Source: Wyeomyia smithii (lineage: Eukaryota > Arthropoda > Insecta > Diptera > Culicidae). Taken from it: 64,000 nt of DNA. The DNA is taken from contig NC_073696.1 in assembly GCF_029784165.1 (NCBI RefSeq), positions 26,976,358-27,040,357 on the forward strand. Reading direction: 5' to 3'. Numbering within the stretch: position 1 is the first letter of the stretch; every line of letters begins with the position of its first letter. The notes beneath the pieces were generated by a model, which did no database searches, was not told the origin of the DNA, and worked only from the letters and a program-made list of their open reading frames with translations. This document shows positions 1-11,470 of the stretch, in pieces. Both the position numbers and the translations under genes were made by a program.

Positions 1-2152
1 ACGTTTCTTCTGATGAATCTCCTGCTTGGAAGAAGAACGAAATAATTGGAAAAATTGTTGCAAGTAAAGGTCACTCGAAGAAGTTCTATCGTCAAGTTTT
101 GCAAGACTGTTTTAGCTTCTACGAGGCGGCCCTCTTCGGTGATGGAAAGCAAGAGGATTTAGGTTATGCCAGCACTTGTGTCGAATGTTTGAAGCAGATT
201 CATCAGCTGCCTCCGGCGTACGAAGAACTACGCGTCACTATTAGAGAGTACTTTCTGGGCAGATTCAGTCAGTTGGTGAGACCAAGTGAAGTGCTTAGTG
301 GAACGATCCTGTTCGAGCGGTCGCAGTTGATGGGTGCACTATATGTTAATTATATGGCGTTCAGTGGATCGTCCTGTACGTCGCTGAATTCGGCTATTCT
401 AGTACCGCTGGCGCGAGTCTTCCTAGAGTTGTACGCGATGATTCCCGATGGGTTCGAAGAGCGCCAGTATCTTCAAACGCTGATAGTTTTCTGCTTAGCG
501 AACCGTGAGAAAGAAGAGCTGGAGAGAATTTTGGATGCGTTGTTGGTCGGTACGAAACACCAAGAACCGTTGGAACGACTTAATGCACGAGTTTATCTGA
601 AAGCTGAAGAAGCTTGCGGTGGTACTTACACGCTACAGATTGGACCTGAACGGGTTTTAACCGATCAGGAAAGCTTGGGGCCTGTACTGGTAGGAATTCT
701 AAAGAATGCAAATCGGAATCTGCTCATTTATGATGTGTTTGTTACACTGCTCAAGATTCTTGATAGGATAGGAACGGTAAGTAAATTCACATTTTTTTTT
801 GTCCTGAAATTAAAATCTCCATTCACAGGATGACTCAAGCGAAATTCTCCTCGTCGCGGAAGAACAGGATGATGCCACATGTAAATTGTTCATCCAGAAA
901 TACGAAGTAATACAAGCTCTAATGGAATTGGTCAACCACAAGCAGTTTCACAGTCAACTGTATGAAAATCCAGCCGAAATTCTGGCGTTCATCAAATCTC
1001 TGCTAGAGAGAAGTCTGGAGAAAGCACAAACCAAAGACGATCTGTTGACGGTCGTCTTATCGTTATTTCAAGAATATCTACAACGACTGAACACCCGGGA
1101 TGATGTTCAGGAAATTTTCCGCCTCCTGCTGCGATTACGAGCTTCCGATTGGTGCAGCCCCCAGTTGAAGTCACAAATCGATGTGATCTGCCAGGAAGGT
1201 GCTAGCTCAAATCGACAAAACGACAGCTCAGAAATGTCACCCTATCAAAATGCGCTAAGTCTCTGCTCCGACAGGGAACCCTACTGCAAGGTGTACGGGA
1301 CAACTCTGATGCTGCGGTTACTGAAAGAGCGTGACAAACAGACTTTGGCAAACAAGAATACGATCCTTATTTTGGCCTTGAACAATCTTCGCAATGTGGA
1401 AAGCTATGCCTTTCTAAATTCGGTCCGTTTGTTGGTGGCACTTTGTGACCGCCTGGAGACGGAAACGTTGGAAGCACTTGTCAAGGAGTATCAATCGAGA
1501 GATAATGATGTGGACTATCGGCTGAAGATTGGGGAAGCGCTTTTGAAAACAGTCGAAGCAGTGGGACCGATTGCCTACCGGCACCGCGACTTGCTGCTCA
1601 ATTGTTTTCTGCACGGCTGCCGAAGTCTGGAGGATGAGTTTCGGTATTCCAGTTTGGCGAACTTGGGAAACGTATGTCGAATTCTATCCTTTCAAGTGCA
1701 TCATTTCTTCTATGAGGTAAGTGCATGAACTGAGGACTAAACAGAACTAGTTTTAACGTAAATTCATCATTCCCGAACAGATGTTTTTGTTAATTAAATC
1801 TGTCATCGAAACGGATCGCTACCTACCTGCGCGAAGAGCCGCTATTCTTGTGCTTTCCCAGCTGATGGAGGGAATGGACAATCTACTAACCTTCCAGGAT
1901 TATTTGCTGGCAGTATATCGCTTCCTGAAGCTGATCATCCAAACCGAACAGGATGACGTTACCCGACTCCAGGCAGCCGTTGCCTTGGATCATCTGAAGG
2001 CGAAAACCAATGAGTTTCTTGATGTCACCAATCAGACCGGGCAGCTAGAAAAGGAAATTCGGATATTTGGTATCAAAGAGCAGCAAGCTGACGAGCGTCG
2101 TCACGTGACAACCCGGGATAGTGATAATATTCTGAAGAAACTACTAGAATAA
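1..2152 (+). CDS. Tango6: Tango6/RTP1-family protein, 3' part, three exons
   Basis: Exons are 1-776 (open from the window edge), 829-1716 and 1781-2152, joined by two short phase-0 introns with GTAAG donors and CAG acceptors; the stop is at 2150-2152. The spliced product is helical and repeat-like throughout, as in HEAT/ARM proteins. Its end matches the RTP1 C-terminal domains of Transport and Golgi organization 6: a segment with EFRYSSLANLGNVCR at the end of exon 2, then ARRAAILVLSQLMEGM and a QDDVTRLQAAVALDHL stretch in exon 3. Family members are implicated in secretory-pathway organisation in animals and, in yeast RTP1, in RNA polymerase assembly or nuclear import. The N-terminal part lies outside the window, so length and start cannot be judged. 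AATAAA (2148-2153) overlaps the stop codon. It converges on the minus-strand gene that begins 587 bp downstream. Recognition is from remembered family features, not alignment. Confidence 0.85.
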
Positions 2153-2738
2153 AATGAGTTTTATTACAGTCATTTGAATGAGTGAATGATTATGTTCATC
2201 TCAGCATTAAGTCGAAATTACTGTAAACGTATGATAAACCATTTGAAAATGGAAGCTACTATCGGCTTATTTATCCCGAACTAAGCCTGTTTCATTTTGC
2301 CTTATCGCATTGCCTGCATCGGTAAGTACACCTAAAATATCTAAATCTTAATCTGAAACGTGAGGTTCTAGCGATAGTTTTCAATCGAGGGCGAACAACC
2401 GCAATATGCTTAGTCGTTTTCCGAGGAATTGAAATTGGTGCGCCTCAAATCGGTATTGATGAAATTGAAACAAAGTTCAAAAGAAGAGCTGAGCAAGGAG
2501 CTTTGAAGGCGAGAATTTCAACGAAACAAAAAAGCATATTTCACTCGTCGTGATGGGAGAAACCTCACATTCAACTAGAAAATTAAAACTTACTCTTAAC
2601 GTTTCCAGTCATGATTGTGTTTAAGATAAAATTAACCTTACTGTAAACCTACTGTTATCACTTACCATCGACAGACACCCGCTGTTACTCCGGAAGAGGA
2701 ACCAGAGAAAGGGTGCTCACCTTTTCACCACCATAACC
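2153..2738. other. Convergent intergenic spacer
   Basis: No coding signal is seen. The + strand has AATAAA at 2148-2153 for the Tango6-like gene. The minus strand has AATAAA at 2165-2160, usable by the opposing membrane-protein gene, so the two transcripts may overlap at their 3' ends. A GTGAG donor-like site lies just after the minus-gene stop (about 2721), possibly a 3'UTR intron. Confidence 0.5.
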
Positions 2739-4202
2739 CTAGAACGATGCCATTCGATTCGGGGGTCGCTGCTCGCGCTGGTGCTGGTGATGCTGCTGGA
2801 TTATTCGCTGCTTTTTGAACTCTTTCTGTAGCACGTACACAAAGGCACCAATCATTATCACAGCCAAACAGGCGGAGATCAGCAGACTGGTAATGTCCAT
2901 CGTTCGACTGCTGACATCGTTGTCATCGCTGGACGCTCTGGCACTGTATCGTTCCTGTCCACTGTTTCCTGTACCGCTCGTCGCAGCTCCGCTGCCCACA
3001 TCGTCATTCATCACAGTGGGAACCTTGCTCTCGAATAATCTCGCATACTTGGCATCCCGGTATGCATCCGTCTTGTCCGAGCGCCGACGGTTTGTCTTCT
3101 TATCCGTTATCTCATTCTCTTTGGAGCTGATTTCATGTTTCGGTGTCTTTTCCGTTGCATTCGCCACTATTACGCTCTGCTTGATCAGGTCCTTCTCCTG
3201 AACTTCCTTCACCTGTGCTGGCAAAATATCCTCGACTTCTTCCTCGTCGGAAGTCTTCAACACCAAACCAGTTTTGTCGACCATATTGAACTGCCGGACG
3301 CGACCGTTTCTTCCGGTGGCAGGCCACCAATCGCTAGCCGGAGCGGGGGCCGCTCCACCCTTTCCCTTGCCTGGCAGTGCCAGGCGGGCACGCACAGTCA
3401 AAGTGTCCGGCTGGAAGGTACAAACCACCACAAATCTGCGCGTGCTGTGAGTCAAAATGCCCAAATTCTCCTGCACGGTGATGTAGGTTTCCACCGTCAA
3501 ATCCGCAGGACTAACCCGGCTGCCACATTTTTCATGCTCAATTCTTAGAACGTAACTTTCCTGTGGGCTGTTGGCGTCTCCCTGAATGCCACATTGACCA
3601 TTCTCGGAACCAATGCGACCACCAAAGTGTGGACCCGTTTCAACTTCGATCTCCGATGCGTGCGGTAGACATTGCGTGGCGTGAGCCGAAACTAAAATTA
3701 ATTTGATTTCAATTAGTTGAAACGAAACAATCGAAGAAAAAAACAACTTACATCCTTTCGTTGGAATTATGACCGTCTGTCCTGGACTGATACCATCCAT
3801 TTCGTCTCCACTGTGCCCCGATCGCCCGCTAGCACGCTGATCTCCTCGTTTAACCTGTGGTTTCACGTGGAACGAATACTTGGTGGCCATTCGGAGATTT
3901 TTTACCGTCATCGTGTACTGCTTGCTGCTCCTACAAAAAATTTAAATACTAAACAATTTCCTGACGCCGCTTCATAAGCTAAACTTACCCGCTGTCATCG
4001 GAATTGTCGGTAAGAATCTTTGAACGACACCGATGGGGACCCCAGTTTTGCAGCTCGCAGTAGTAAACGTTAAAGGAACGTCCCTGGCGGCCGCCATAGT
4101 GGCCGTGATGTATATCCTCTTCTTCGTCGCTGTTCCACGCCTCGACTTCCCAGGTTAAGTTGACCGACTTGTAGTCCGGTTCGCCGGAAAGGGATCGGAT
4201 TT
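2739..4202 (-). CDS. Fibronectin III plus ZP-N-like type I membrane protein, 5' incomplete
   Basis: Minus-strand exons are 4202-3989, 3930-3752 and 3691-2739; the stop is TAG at 2741-2739. The last intron (3751-3692) happens to be open in frame, but its GTAAGT donor and TTTTAG acceptor give clean removal. The first two exons encode a fibronectin type III fold (a VNLTWEVEAW strand, a FNVYYCELQNWG strand, a terminal YTMTVKNLRMATKYSFHV strand). The third encodes a ZP-N-like module: GPHFGGRIGSENGQCGIQGD, then YVLRIEHEKCGS, an ITVQENLG turn and FVVVCTF. A ZP-C half is not visible. A charged Lys/Glu/Ser-rich stalk follows, then one membrane span (ITSLLISACLAVIMIGAFVYVL, about 2891-2826) and a short basic His/Gln-rich cytoplasmic tail. 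Exon 4202 starts in mid-codon, so upstream exons including the signal peptide exist but I could not find them. ZP proteins shape apical matrix in insects; the role here is inferred. Not matched to a named gene. Confidence 0.75.
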
Positions 4203-4401
4203 CTGCAACAAAACGAAAGACGGTAATGTAATTGTAGTTTTTTTTTTTTTGCTTGATAAAATTAAATAATCATATCAATCCTACTTTTCAATCAAAATTA
4301 GAAGCTATCGCATACGGAGAAAAACCAGGGGTTGAAAACTTCGGTGGTAAATTTTAATTTTACGAGCGGTAATCCTGAGTAGGCGGAAACTACAAGAGTT
4401 A
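4203..4401. other. Probable intron of the FN3/ZP gene
   Basis: Lies immediately upstream (minus sense) of the CAG acceptor at 4205-4203. AT-rich with a poly-T run; no exon seen. Confidence 0.4.
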
Positions 4402-4626
4402 CCGTAAGGCGTCCTAATTCTGCGCGGTTCTTAATTCTGCGCACTTCGTATTAAAATGTTAAAATTATAAATTGAAAGCAGATTTTCAAAAATGAAGTTT
4501 GGAAGTGATTTCCTATACATTAACTGTTAACTTTCTGCTTATATTTCCTTTCTTACTAAAAGGCATCAACATTTTGGTGCGAAGTGCGCAGAGTTAGGAG
4601 CCGCGCAGAATTAGGACGTCTCACGG
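4402..4626. mobile_element. 225-bp MITE with ~49-bp TIRs, TA target duplication
   Basis: The left end at 4402 reads CCGTAAGGCGTCCTAATTCT; the inverse of the right end reads CCGTGAGACGTCCTAATTCT. Similarity continues for about 49 bp with few mismatches. TA flanks both ends (4400-4401, 4627-4628), typical of Tc1/mariner-type non-autonomous elements. It carries no coding sequence and lies in a probable intron of the minus-strand membrane-protein gene. Confidence 0.85.
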
Positions 4627-5949
4627 TATATTGAATATTTGGGGACAAATCTATTTTATTGCACATTGTATTACTGAACAATAAAATAATGCAAACAGAG
4701 TAGGTACCATAAATTTTCCGGAACTTAGAAATTTTTGAGCTGGAGAACTTTTTTACCTCGAAAATTTCGTCAAGTCCCAGAAAATGGATTGTTCTTCGAA
4801 AAAAAAAATTTTTTTTTGAAGTAACGTCAACCAAACTTAAGAAGTTGGACGCGCAACGAGCGATCTGTATCCGAATCATCGTTTGTTTTTCTTCTTCGCA
4901 GTAGAAGCGTGCTGGACCCATAACCTATTGAGGTGTAATACTCCAATGTCGGGGACGTTGAAGAAGCTTGATGGTTGTCGTTTGGTTAGATTCATTATAT
5001 GTCTTATACGGTTAACGGTTCGATTGGTAGCGATTAAAAAGTGATGCTTCATAAATTTTGACTGCATTGATGGAATTTGTTGGTGATCACTCTCTTTTAT
5101 GAGTCTTTTCTATTTTCGTCATATAATATGTTGCTCGTTCGTCTGTGTGTTTTCTCTGATTCTGATTATTCCCGTCTCACAGTCCTTCTCAGTTGTTGTT
5201 TTTTGATTTTAGCATACCATTTTCGATTTTAGTTTGAATCGACTACCTATCTTTTTTTTATTTCCTCGAAATGAGTTTCAAAGTTTCAAACTAATGTTCA
5301 TGTTCTTACTGATTTTTTTTTTCATCTTTGATTTTATATTATCTCTTGTAGACTGTTTCTGTTCAACTTCGTTTTGCTTGATATATTAAAATCTTATACT
5401 TGCTCGTTTTTCACTGTCACTTTTTTTCTGTTGTTTTTTGTTCTCTTTTTTTATTTTTTTCGTTTTTCTCGATATCCTTTTGCGATTTTTTTATATCTCG
5501 TTCGACTATTGTTTGATCGTTTTCTGATAATGAAATTGTGCTCCTGTTATTTTTCATTTAACTTTTATTTCTCATATTATTTCTTTGTTTATTTATTTTT
5601 GTATTTTGAACACTTTGTTATAAACTCTTTTTCAAACGCTTTCACCAAATTTAAATCTCCAAAAATTATTCGTGGTGAGGAGTTCTACTATATCATAGAG
5701 CAGTCGTTGCTCGACCTATGAATATATATTGAGGCAATGAAAAAGGTTCTTTACATTGTATTGCCATTTGATACGCGACAATCCTGATGACTGGAACTTC
5801 CACTGTAAAATAGAGATTGAATTTTTCATCTCAGCAAATGACTCAGCCATCGAAGGATATGATCACTGCAAGAAGGGGCCAATAAACGGTAAAGTGCTTC
5901 AAAAATTTTTTAAAATCCAGTTACAATATCTGAACTTTCTGGTTGAATC
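4627..5949. other. AT-rich non-coding stretch
   Basis: Strongly T-biased on the + strand around 5200-5640, with poly-T runs that produce a spurious Phe/Leu-rich reading frame. No convincing gene. It could be intron of the minus-strand gene or old transposon debris. Confidence 0.35.
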
Positions 5950-7560
5950 TTCGACAAAAAAGGTGGAATAGTTGGCTTTTTTATGTTCCCGAAGAAGTTT
6001 GCTTCGGATTTTCAACAGCACACTTTTGCCTTGAAGTATTCGTCATTTTCGACCTACTTTATTCTCTCCTAGGATGTTTAGGTGAAGAGAGGTTATTTCT
6101 CTTCCTAGACATTCCGATTCAACAAACGAAGGTTCCTCAACTGAATTGGCAGAATCGGACTCATCGGATGGTAATAGCTTTTATTCCTTTGTTGAGCAAT
6201 GCAATTTGTTGCAATCTTTGTATCTTTGTCTTCAGCAGAACCTTGACGAGTTTGATCGTCACCGAGAGAGTCGGTGACCACACCATCAATCTCCACAACG
6301 CGAGCTGGATTATACACGTGGTACCATCACGTAAATCAGCAATCTGATTTGCTTGCTTGCGGCTTGACACCGAAACACGCAGCTTATTCGGGCGGATTAT
6401 GGTGATCTCGGTTAAGATCGAAAACCATTCTATAAAATCCCTCGAAAATTGCAGTGTATTCAACGTATTTCCTTTGAGCCGAAAGAACACAACACACGGT
6501 CTCGCCGATCCTTGTGGATACAGCTTCATACAATGGATCAGCTCTTGAGACGCTTCTGTAGCGATTCTCGGAGTCTTGCATCTAGGAGGATTAGATGGGG
6601 AAACAAGTGAGATTCTACCGCCGGAATTAACAAATCATTCTCTTTGTCAAACCGCCGTCGAAGCTACTTCTGAAAAACAACATTTTCGTACATTTAAATT
6701 AGACAGAATTGACACACTTTTGAATTACTTTTTCATACTTTCCGACCACTGTCATTCCATTCTTGGCTACATCGATAGTGGGAGCATCTTTCATTTTCCG
6801 CATAAAGCACATATAATTTGAATTTTTCATTAGATGATCACTGCATTCTGTGTCTAGGCAAAACTGGATTTTCCCGGTTTCAGATTTTTTTCTGGTCACC
6901 ATTTAGCATGACCGCTACTGCTTTCTAAAGCATTTCCTTCTGGTTTCTTCGAACGACAGTTTTTCTGTATGTGCTCGATCTTACCATAACGATAGCACTT
7001 GCCGGTAAACTGCTACTTCTTTCTACCTCCGACGAGTCCCGCACCACTCAGATCATTCTGGTGGTCTGTTTTTTTTTTTCTCTCTTCGGTCAACAGCCGC
7101 TGTATGACCATCCTTCTCCTCTTATCGAGGGCCGTCACCCGGGGATCATAGCTGTCGTATAAGGTTAAGAATAGTTGAGCAATTAATTCACCTTCTTCCT
7201 TTTCCACTCCTGTGGTCTTGAATTGCCGGACAAGATCATTTACTGCTCGGAAATGGACTCGCATGGAGATTCCTTCCTTCTTCCGTAATCGTGCCATCTG
7301 CTTCATTGGCAACCTTCAACTTGTAACGGATTTTTTCACATAGGTTTCTTGATGAACCTTCCACATTTCAGCTGCCGTTTGCTTTTGGTGAACAAATTTT
7401 AAGATTTCATCCGTTGTGAATCTAATCAGAATTGACTCGGTCTTGGCCTGCCGCCTAAGCTGGTTCTGTTTGCAATATACCTCCAACATTACGTCTCTTC
7501 CATGAGTGCTTATCAACTTTTCAAGACCTACTTCTTTAAAAACAATCAAGGATGGAAAAA
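5950..7560 (-). mobile_element. Copia-like LTR retrotransposon remnant
   Basis: Minus-strand fragments in gag-to-pol order. At 7549-7013 lies a UBN2/Gag-like region (EMWKVHQETYVKKS; MKQMARLRKKEGISM; LTLYDSYDP; QRLLTEERKKK). At 7010-6910 lies a degenerate zinc knuckle (CYRYGKIEHIQKNC, second Cys replaced by Tyr). At about 6860 an aspartic-protease-like LDTECSDHLM has lost the D-S/T-G glycine. From 6580 to about 6100 are short pieces compatible with the end of integrase and the following linker. There are several frameshifts and stops, no reverse transcriptase, and no LTRs found. A dead copy. Confidence 0.6.
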
Positions 7561-7957
7561 ATCGCTCACTCGGAGAATCACTTCCGATTTTTTATTGCAT
7601 GGAATCGTTTTGTTAATTTTCACTTATCAACAATGATACGGCTGCTTAGTTACATAAATGAAAAAGAATCGTTACTGATAATTTCAGGAGAATCAATACT
7701 GAAAATGTTCGTTTCCTGAAGACGAAAATTCTCTCACCGATTTTTTTCCAGTCAAATAGTTTTAAGCTGCATTTTTTGCAATACATTCAACCTTGAATAC
7801 TCTACAGATTTGTTTCACAATGATATAAAATTGGACTCATGAAGTATAAAATATAGAAAGTATCAAACTAGTCTCTCGATAAATCTCTAATGTATTTCTT
7901 GGTTGAAACCTCCAAACTATAAGGCAATTCAAATCTCAATCTTGCATGTACTTCATG
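7561..7957. other. AT-rich non-coding stretch
   Basis: No coding signal or clear repeat boundary seen. Confidence 0.3.
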
Positions 7958-7959
7958 TA

Positions 7960-8063
7960 GGGTAGCGAATGGCTTCGTCAGTGGTTTCCTTCGGCAGGTT
8001 TTCTACAGCGATCTTATGTAAGAACTTGCCGAAGAAAACCACTGCCGACGCCGTTCACCATCC
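7960..8063. mobile_element. ~104-bp fold-back MITE, copy 1
   Basis: Nearly the whole element is an inverted repeat: the left arm starts GGGTAGCGAATGGCTTCGTC, and the right arm inverted starts GGATGGTGAACGGCGTCGGC. Flanking TA at 7958-7959 and 8064-8065. A relative with the same central ATCTTATG loop lies at 21519-21621. Confidence 0.75.
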
Positions 8064-8375
8064 TATATTATATGAAAGCTTGCATGTAATATACTTGAAT
8101 ACATGCTTCCTTGAAATCAGTTTGATTCTGTTCTTCTATTTCTAGAAGACAACACCCCGTAGAACATATAAAATTAGCTTTTCGGTTTGCGCGTGTTGTA
8201 CCTATCTACACGTGTGAAAAAAAACGAAACAAACAAATCAAAGTAATCGTGAGTGAAAATTTTTCACCACATATCCTTTTGAAATTATCGAAAGCGATAG
8301 AGAATCAGTTTGGACTACTGATTAATTATCACTTGAACGATTTTTCCCATCCTTGCTCGTAATGTAAACTTAACA

Positions 8376-8765
8376 ATGAGAAGGGGGGGAATCGCCCAAT
8401 CATTTTTCATCTGCAGCTCAAATCACCCTACGTCCTCCCTAGTCATCATCCCTTGTCCGATTGAGCTGAAATATTGTATGAGGGCATTCTTCGAGAAGAC
8501 GAAACTCTTGAGCCCTACCGCTATACGAAATTCGAAGGTCAATTTTTTCCCATATATTCCAGAAACCGAATTTAGGGGGAAATTTGGATCTAGAGCTCTA
8601 TGGCAATATTTGAGTGAAACTCTCTTCTACAAAGTTGTTACATATGATAAAGCGCTTATTGAAAAATTATTAAATATTAAAGAACCCAAATTTTCGAAGA
8701 AATCAACTTTTTTTATTTTTTTTGATAAAGCAAAAAGTGGTTCTACAACGTTATACCTCCGTTAA
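8376..8765 (+). repeat. Fragment of a TAGGGTGSCA-type dispersed repeat
   Basis: Contains the recurrent string TTCGAGAAGACGAAACT (about 8491-8507), also seen near 15576, and in inverted form (TTCGAGAAGCCGAAACT) at about 52815-52799. A looser relative occurs in the arms of the element at 57089-60217. The open frame here is regarded as repeat noise. No ends found. Confidence 0.45.
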
Positions 8766-10849
8766 TTTGAGGAAACCTTGTAGAATTTTTTTTCTCTATC
8801 TTTGGAAATAACCTATTTAAATTAAAAACGAAAAACATATTTTTTGCTCTAACTTTTTTATTTCAATTTCACATCAAAACACATTCAAAGTCGCAGAAAG
8901 TCGATTTTAAAAAACAATTTTTTTCTGGATAACATCAGATCGCGACGTTTTAGACGTTATTTTTTCTTAGACATTTGGCATAAACATATTCAATTTCGAC
9001 GATTCCATGAACTAGAGTAGGAAACATATTCTAAGCAGTTTAACGAGTCGTCTGTGTATTGAGACGAAATACCCGAAATGTGAAGGGTGAAATAAAAACA
9101 TAAGTACAGTCATACCTCGATATAGGGCAACCTCGATATAACGTAACTTTTTAAAATGTATTGAAATTGAAAATAAATGATACAGCAACTGTTTTTGGGC
9201 TATAAATTGCTTCAGAAAAATGTTTGTGGTAAGTTTTGAAACCAATGAATATACAAAAACCAAAAAAACGTGTACATTCGTGGTGGTGATGTTATTTTTG
9301 GCCTACAAAAAGCAAGGTTTTTTCTAGTGTAAAACAGTATTTTATAACGATTTTTCTGCAAATATCTGTACTCAGACTATTAACCAACAGAAATCATCAA
9401 AGGTTAGTAATAGTTCAAATGATTTTCTTGATATATTTAGGTATTTTCAATAATTTGTCTGTGCGGGTGAAATGGACAGCCCATGGTGATGATCAAAAAA
9501 ATTGTGTTAATTTCCATTGAAAAATCTAGATGCTTCGTGTTTATATAAAAAAACGCAAAAGTAAACTCGGACCGATGAACAGATGACCGCGGTTAAACGT
9601 ACCGTTGAATGCGGAATGTCCGTAAAAAAGCTTCCGCCATTTCTCAGTTTCTTGCGGATAAGGTCATATATTGTTATCAATTCTACGACAAACGGTTAAA
9701 ATTGAACTGTTGGTGAATGCATAAGTGTGTTACCTGTCGTGGAACAACATTTTACTATCTGTGAAGGGATAATTAATGTTCACGCCTGAAGTGTTCATAT
9801 AACCACCTCCCCACACATTCATTTTACCCACACGTGTCCATTTTACCCCCAAAAAACTGCTTTCGAAAATGCTCATGAAAACTACGAAAAATACTATATT
9901 TGAGTACTTCTTCTTATTTTTTGTATCAACTATTAGTGGCTTGGTTGATGTGCGCTATCGACTCATAGTTGTAGTGTTAAACTGTGGAGGAAATTGGGAA
10001 ATGGCTCAGGGTGTCCATTTTATCACACCTTCCCCCAGGTGATGGGAAATAGGTTTTCACGCATCCTTCAGTAACAATTCAACCTCTTACATCAAAAATG
10101 TTTTCTGCTTGTTTAAATTTTCTATAAAGGGGCATAAGAATGGTTTAAAAATACTGATAGGTGATGGGAAATAGGTTTTCACGCATCTTTGAGTGACCTC
10201 TTGTATCAATTGAAATAGTTAAAGAGGTTTTTTATAAGAAACGACAGCAGAGTTAGCGTAGAATACGAAAGCCTGTCTTATGTCAATGTATTTCTTGGAA
10301 TTGGTTTGGAAATACACTCAATTGAGGTTCATTAATTCAATAGTCTCTTTGCTCCAGATGGCGTTTACCTCTGTAGCCGACACCGCGGTTTCACTCGCTG
10401 CCGTATCCGAAACAAGAATGAAATTGAATTGTTTTGAGGCTGTTTTTTGCATAAAGTTGCACTAAGATATTTTAATTTAGGTAGTGGCTACGAAGAGGCT
10501 ATAGACAAGGGCAAATAGTGTCCCCATCTACAGTATAACAGTTCAAATGACAATTTTCTGCATTTTACGATAGCGTAGATAATTTTACAACTGATTGCTG
10601 CAAATAGTAAGACTTGCGCGAAAAATTTTGTGATTCAGGCTCACTAGCTCAGAAATTCTTCAGATAAACTTTGAGGCTTAGCTGAAGTTAAATGTGTTTG
10701 TTAATGCCATTTATTGACAACTGAATAATTTTTTTCAACATGGCAAATTTTTTATTTAGTTTTGAATGATACAGTGATAATTAAATTCAACATGAGGTGA
10801 TTTATTTGCATTTATATAAAAAACATTTATCGCTATACTACTAGCCACG

Positions 10850-11100
10850 TACATTATATAGCAAGCCACACAAGCTATAGACATGCACAGATACGCTAGA
10901 CATGCACACGCTATATAGCAAACCACGCACGCTATATAGCAAGCCAACACACGCTATAAACATACACACACGCTATACAGCTAGCCACGTACGCTATTTA
11001 GCAAGCCACAGACGCTAGCCACACACATTATATAGCTTGATAGCTAGCGACACACGCTACAGATATTTACACATGTTATGTGCACACACCCTATACATTT
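10850..11100. repeat. Degenerate GCTATATAGCAAGCCACAC minisatellite
   Basis: Irregular repeats of GCTATATAGCAAGCCACACA and variants (TACACACGCTATA, CTAGCCACGTACGC). The reading frame on the minus strand here (a Cys/Ala/Tyr-rich repeat) is an artefact of the repeat. Confidence 0.7.
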
Positions 11101-11114
11101 ATACATACGCTGGA

Positions 11115-11470
11115 TGATGGTGGCTTCTCAAACCACCTGGCGGTGCGAGTCTCTTTCAGTTTCGGGTTGTATTCACCCAACGATATCTGAATTGGATTGG
11201 ATCTGGTGGGGTCCAACTCAGATCGAAGGGAAGCTGAACTGAAAGAGGTAGGAACTGCAGCTAACCACTAACACCGCCGCTGTTGCCCGCTGCTGATCCA
11301 CTTCGCCTTCTGCCATCGATGTTGATGTCCGCTGCTGCTAGTAAACTGATTTGCTTGAGGAGAAACAGTCTCTTATATAGCCCAAAGAGTGCATTCTCGG
11401 CTAACTAGGTACTCCATTCTGTCGTCCTTTTTAAGGAAAGGCAGCAAGCGACCAATCAAAAGTCGACATT
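11115..11470 (-). promoter_or_regulatory. Promoter-like dispersed repeat (CCAAT, TATA, leader), minus strand
   Basis: Read on the minus strand: GATTGGTCG (about 11456-11448), then GGCTATATAAGAGACTGTTT (about 11385-11366), a GCAGCAGCGG-rich leader, and the block TTCCCTTCGATCTGAGTTGG (about 11234-11215). That last block recurs at 34598-34579 after another GATTGG and a CACTATAAAAGG box. No open reading frame follows. The function is inferred only from box order. Confidence 0.45.

Noticed and set aside
3692..3751. In-frame read-through between FN3 and ZP parts (LFFSSIVSFQLIEIK)
   Set aside because: Flanked by a GTAAGT donor and TTTTAG acceptor and T-rich; treated as an intron.
5374..5721. 115-aa Phe-rich frame resembling a membrane protein
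   Set aside because: Produced by T-rich DNA; no homologous motif, no splice context.
8376..8765. 129-aa frame as a gene
   Set aside because: Lies in a dispersed repeat whose other copies (15.6, 52.8 kb) do not keep the frame.
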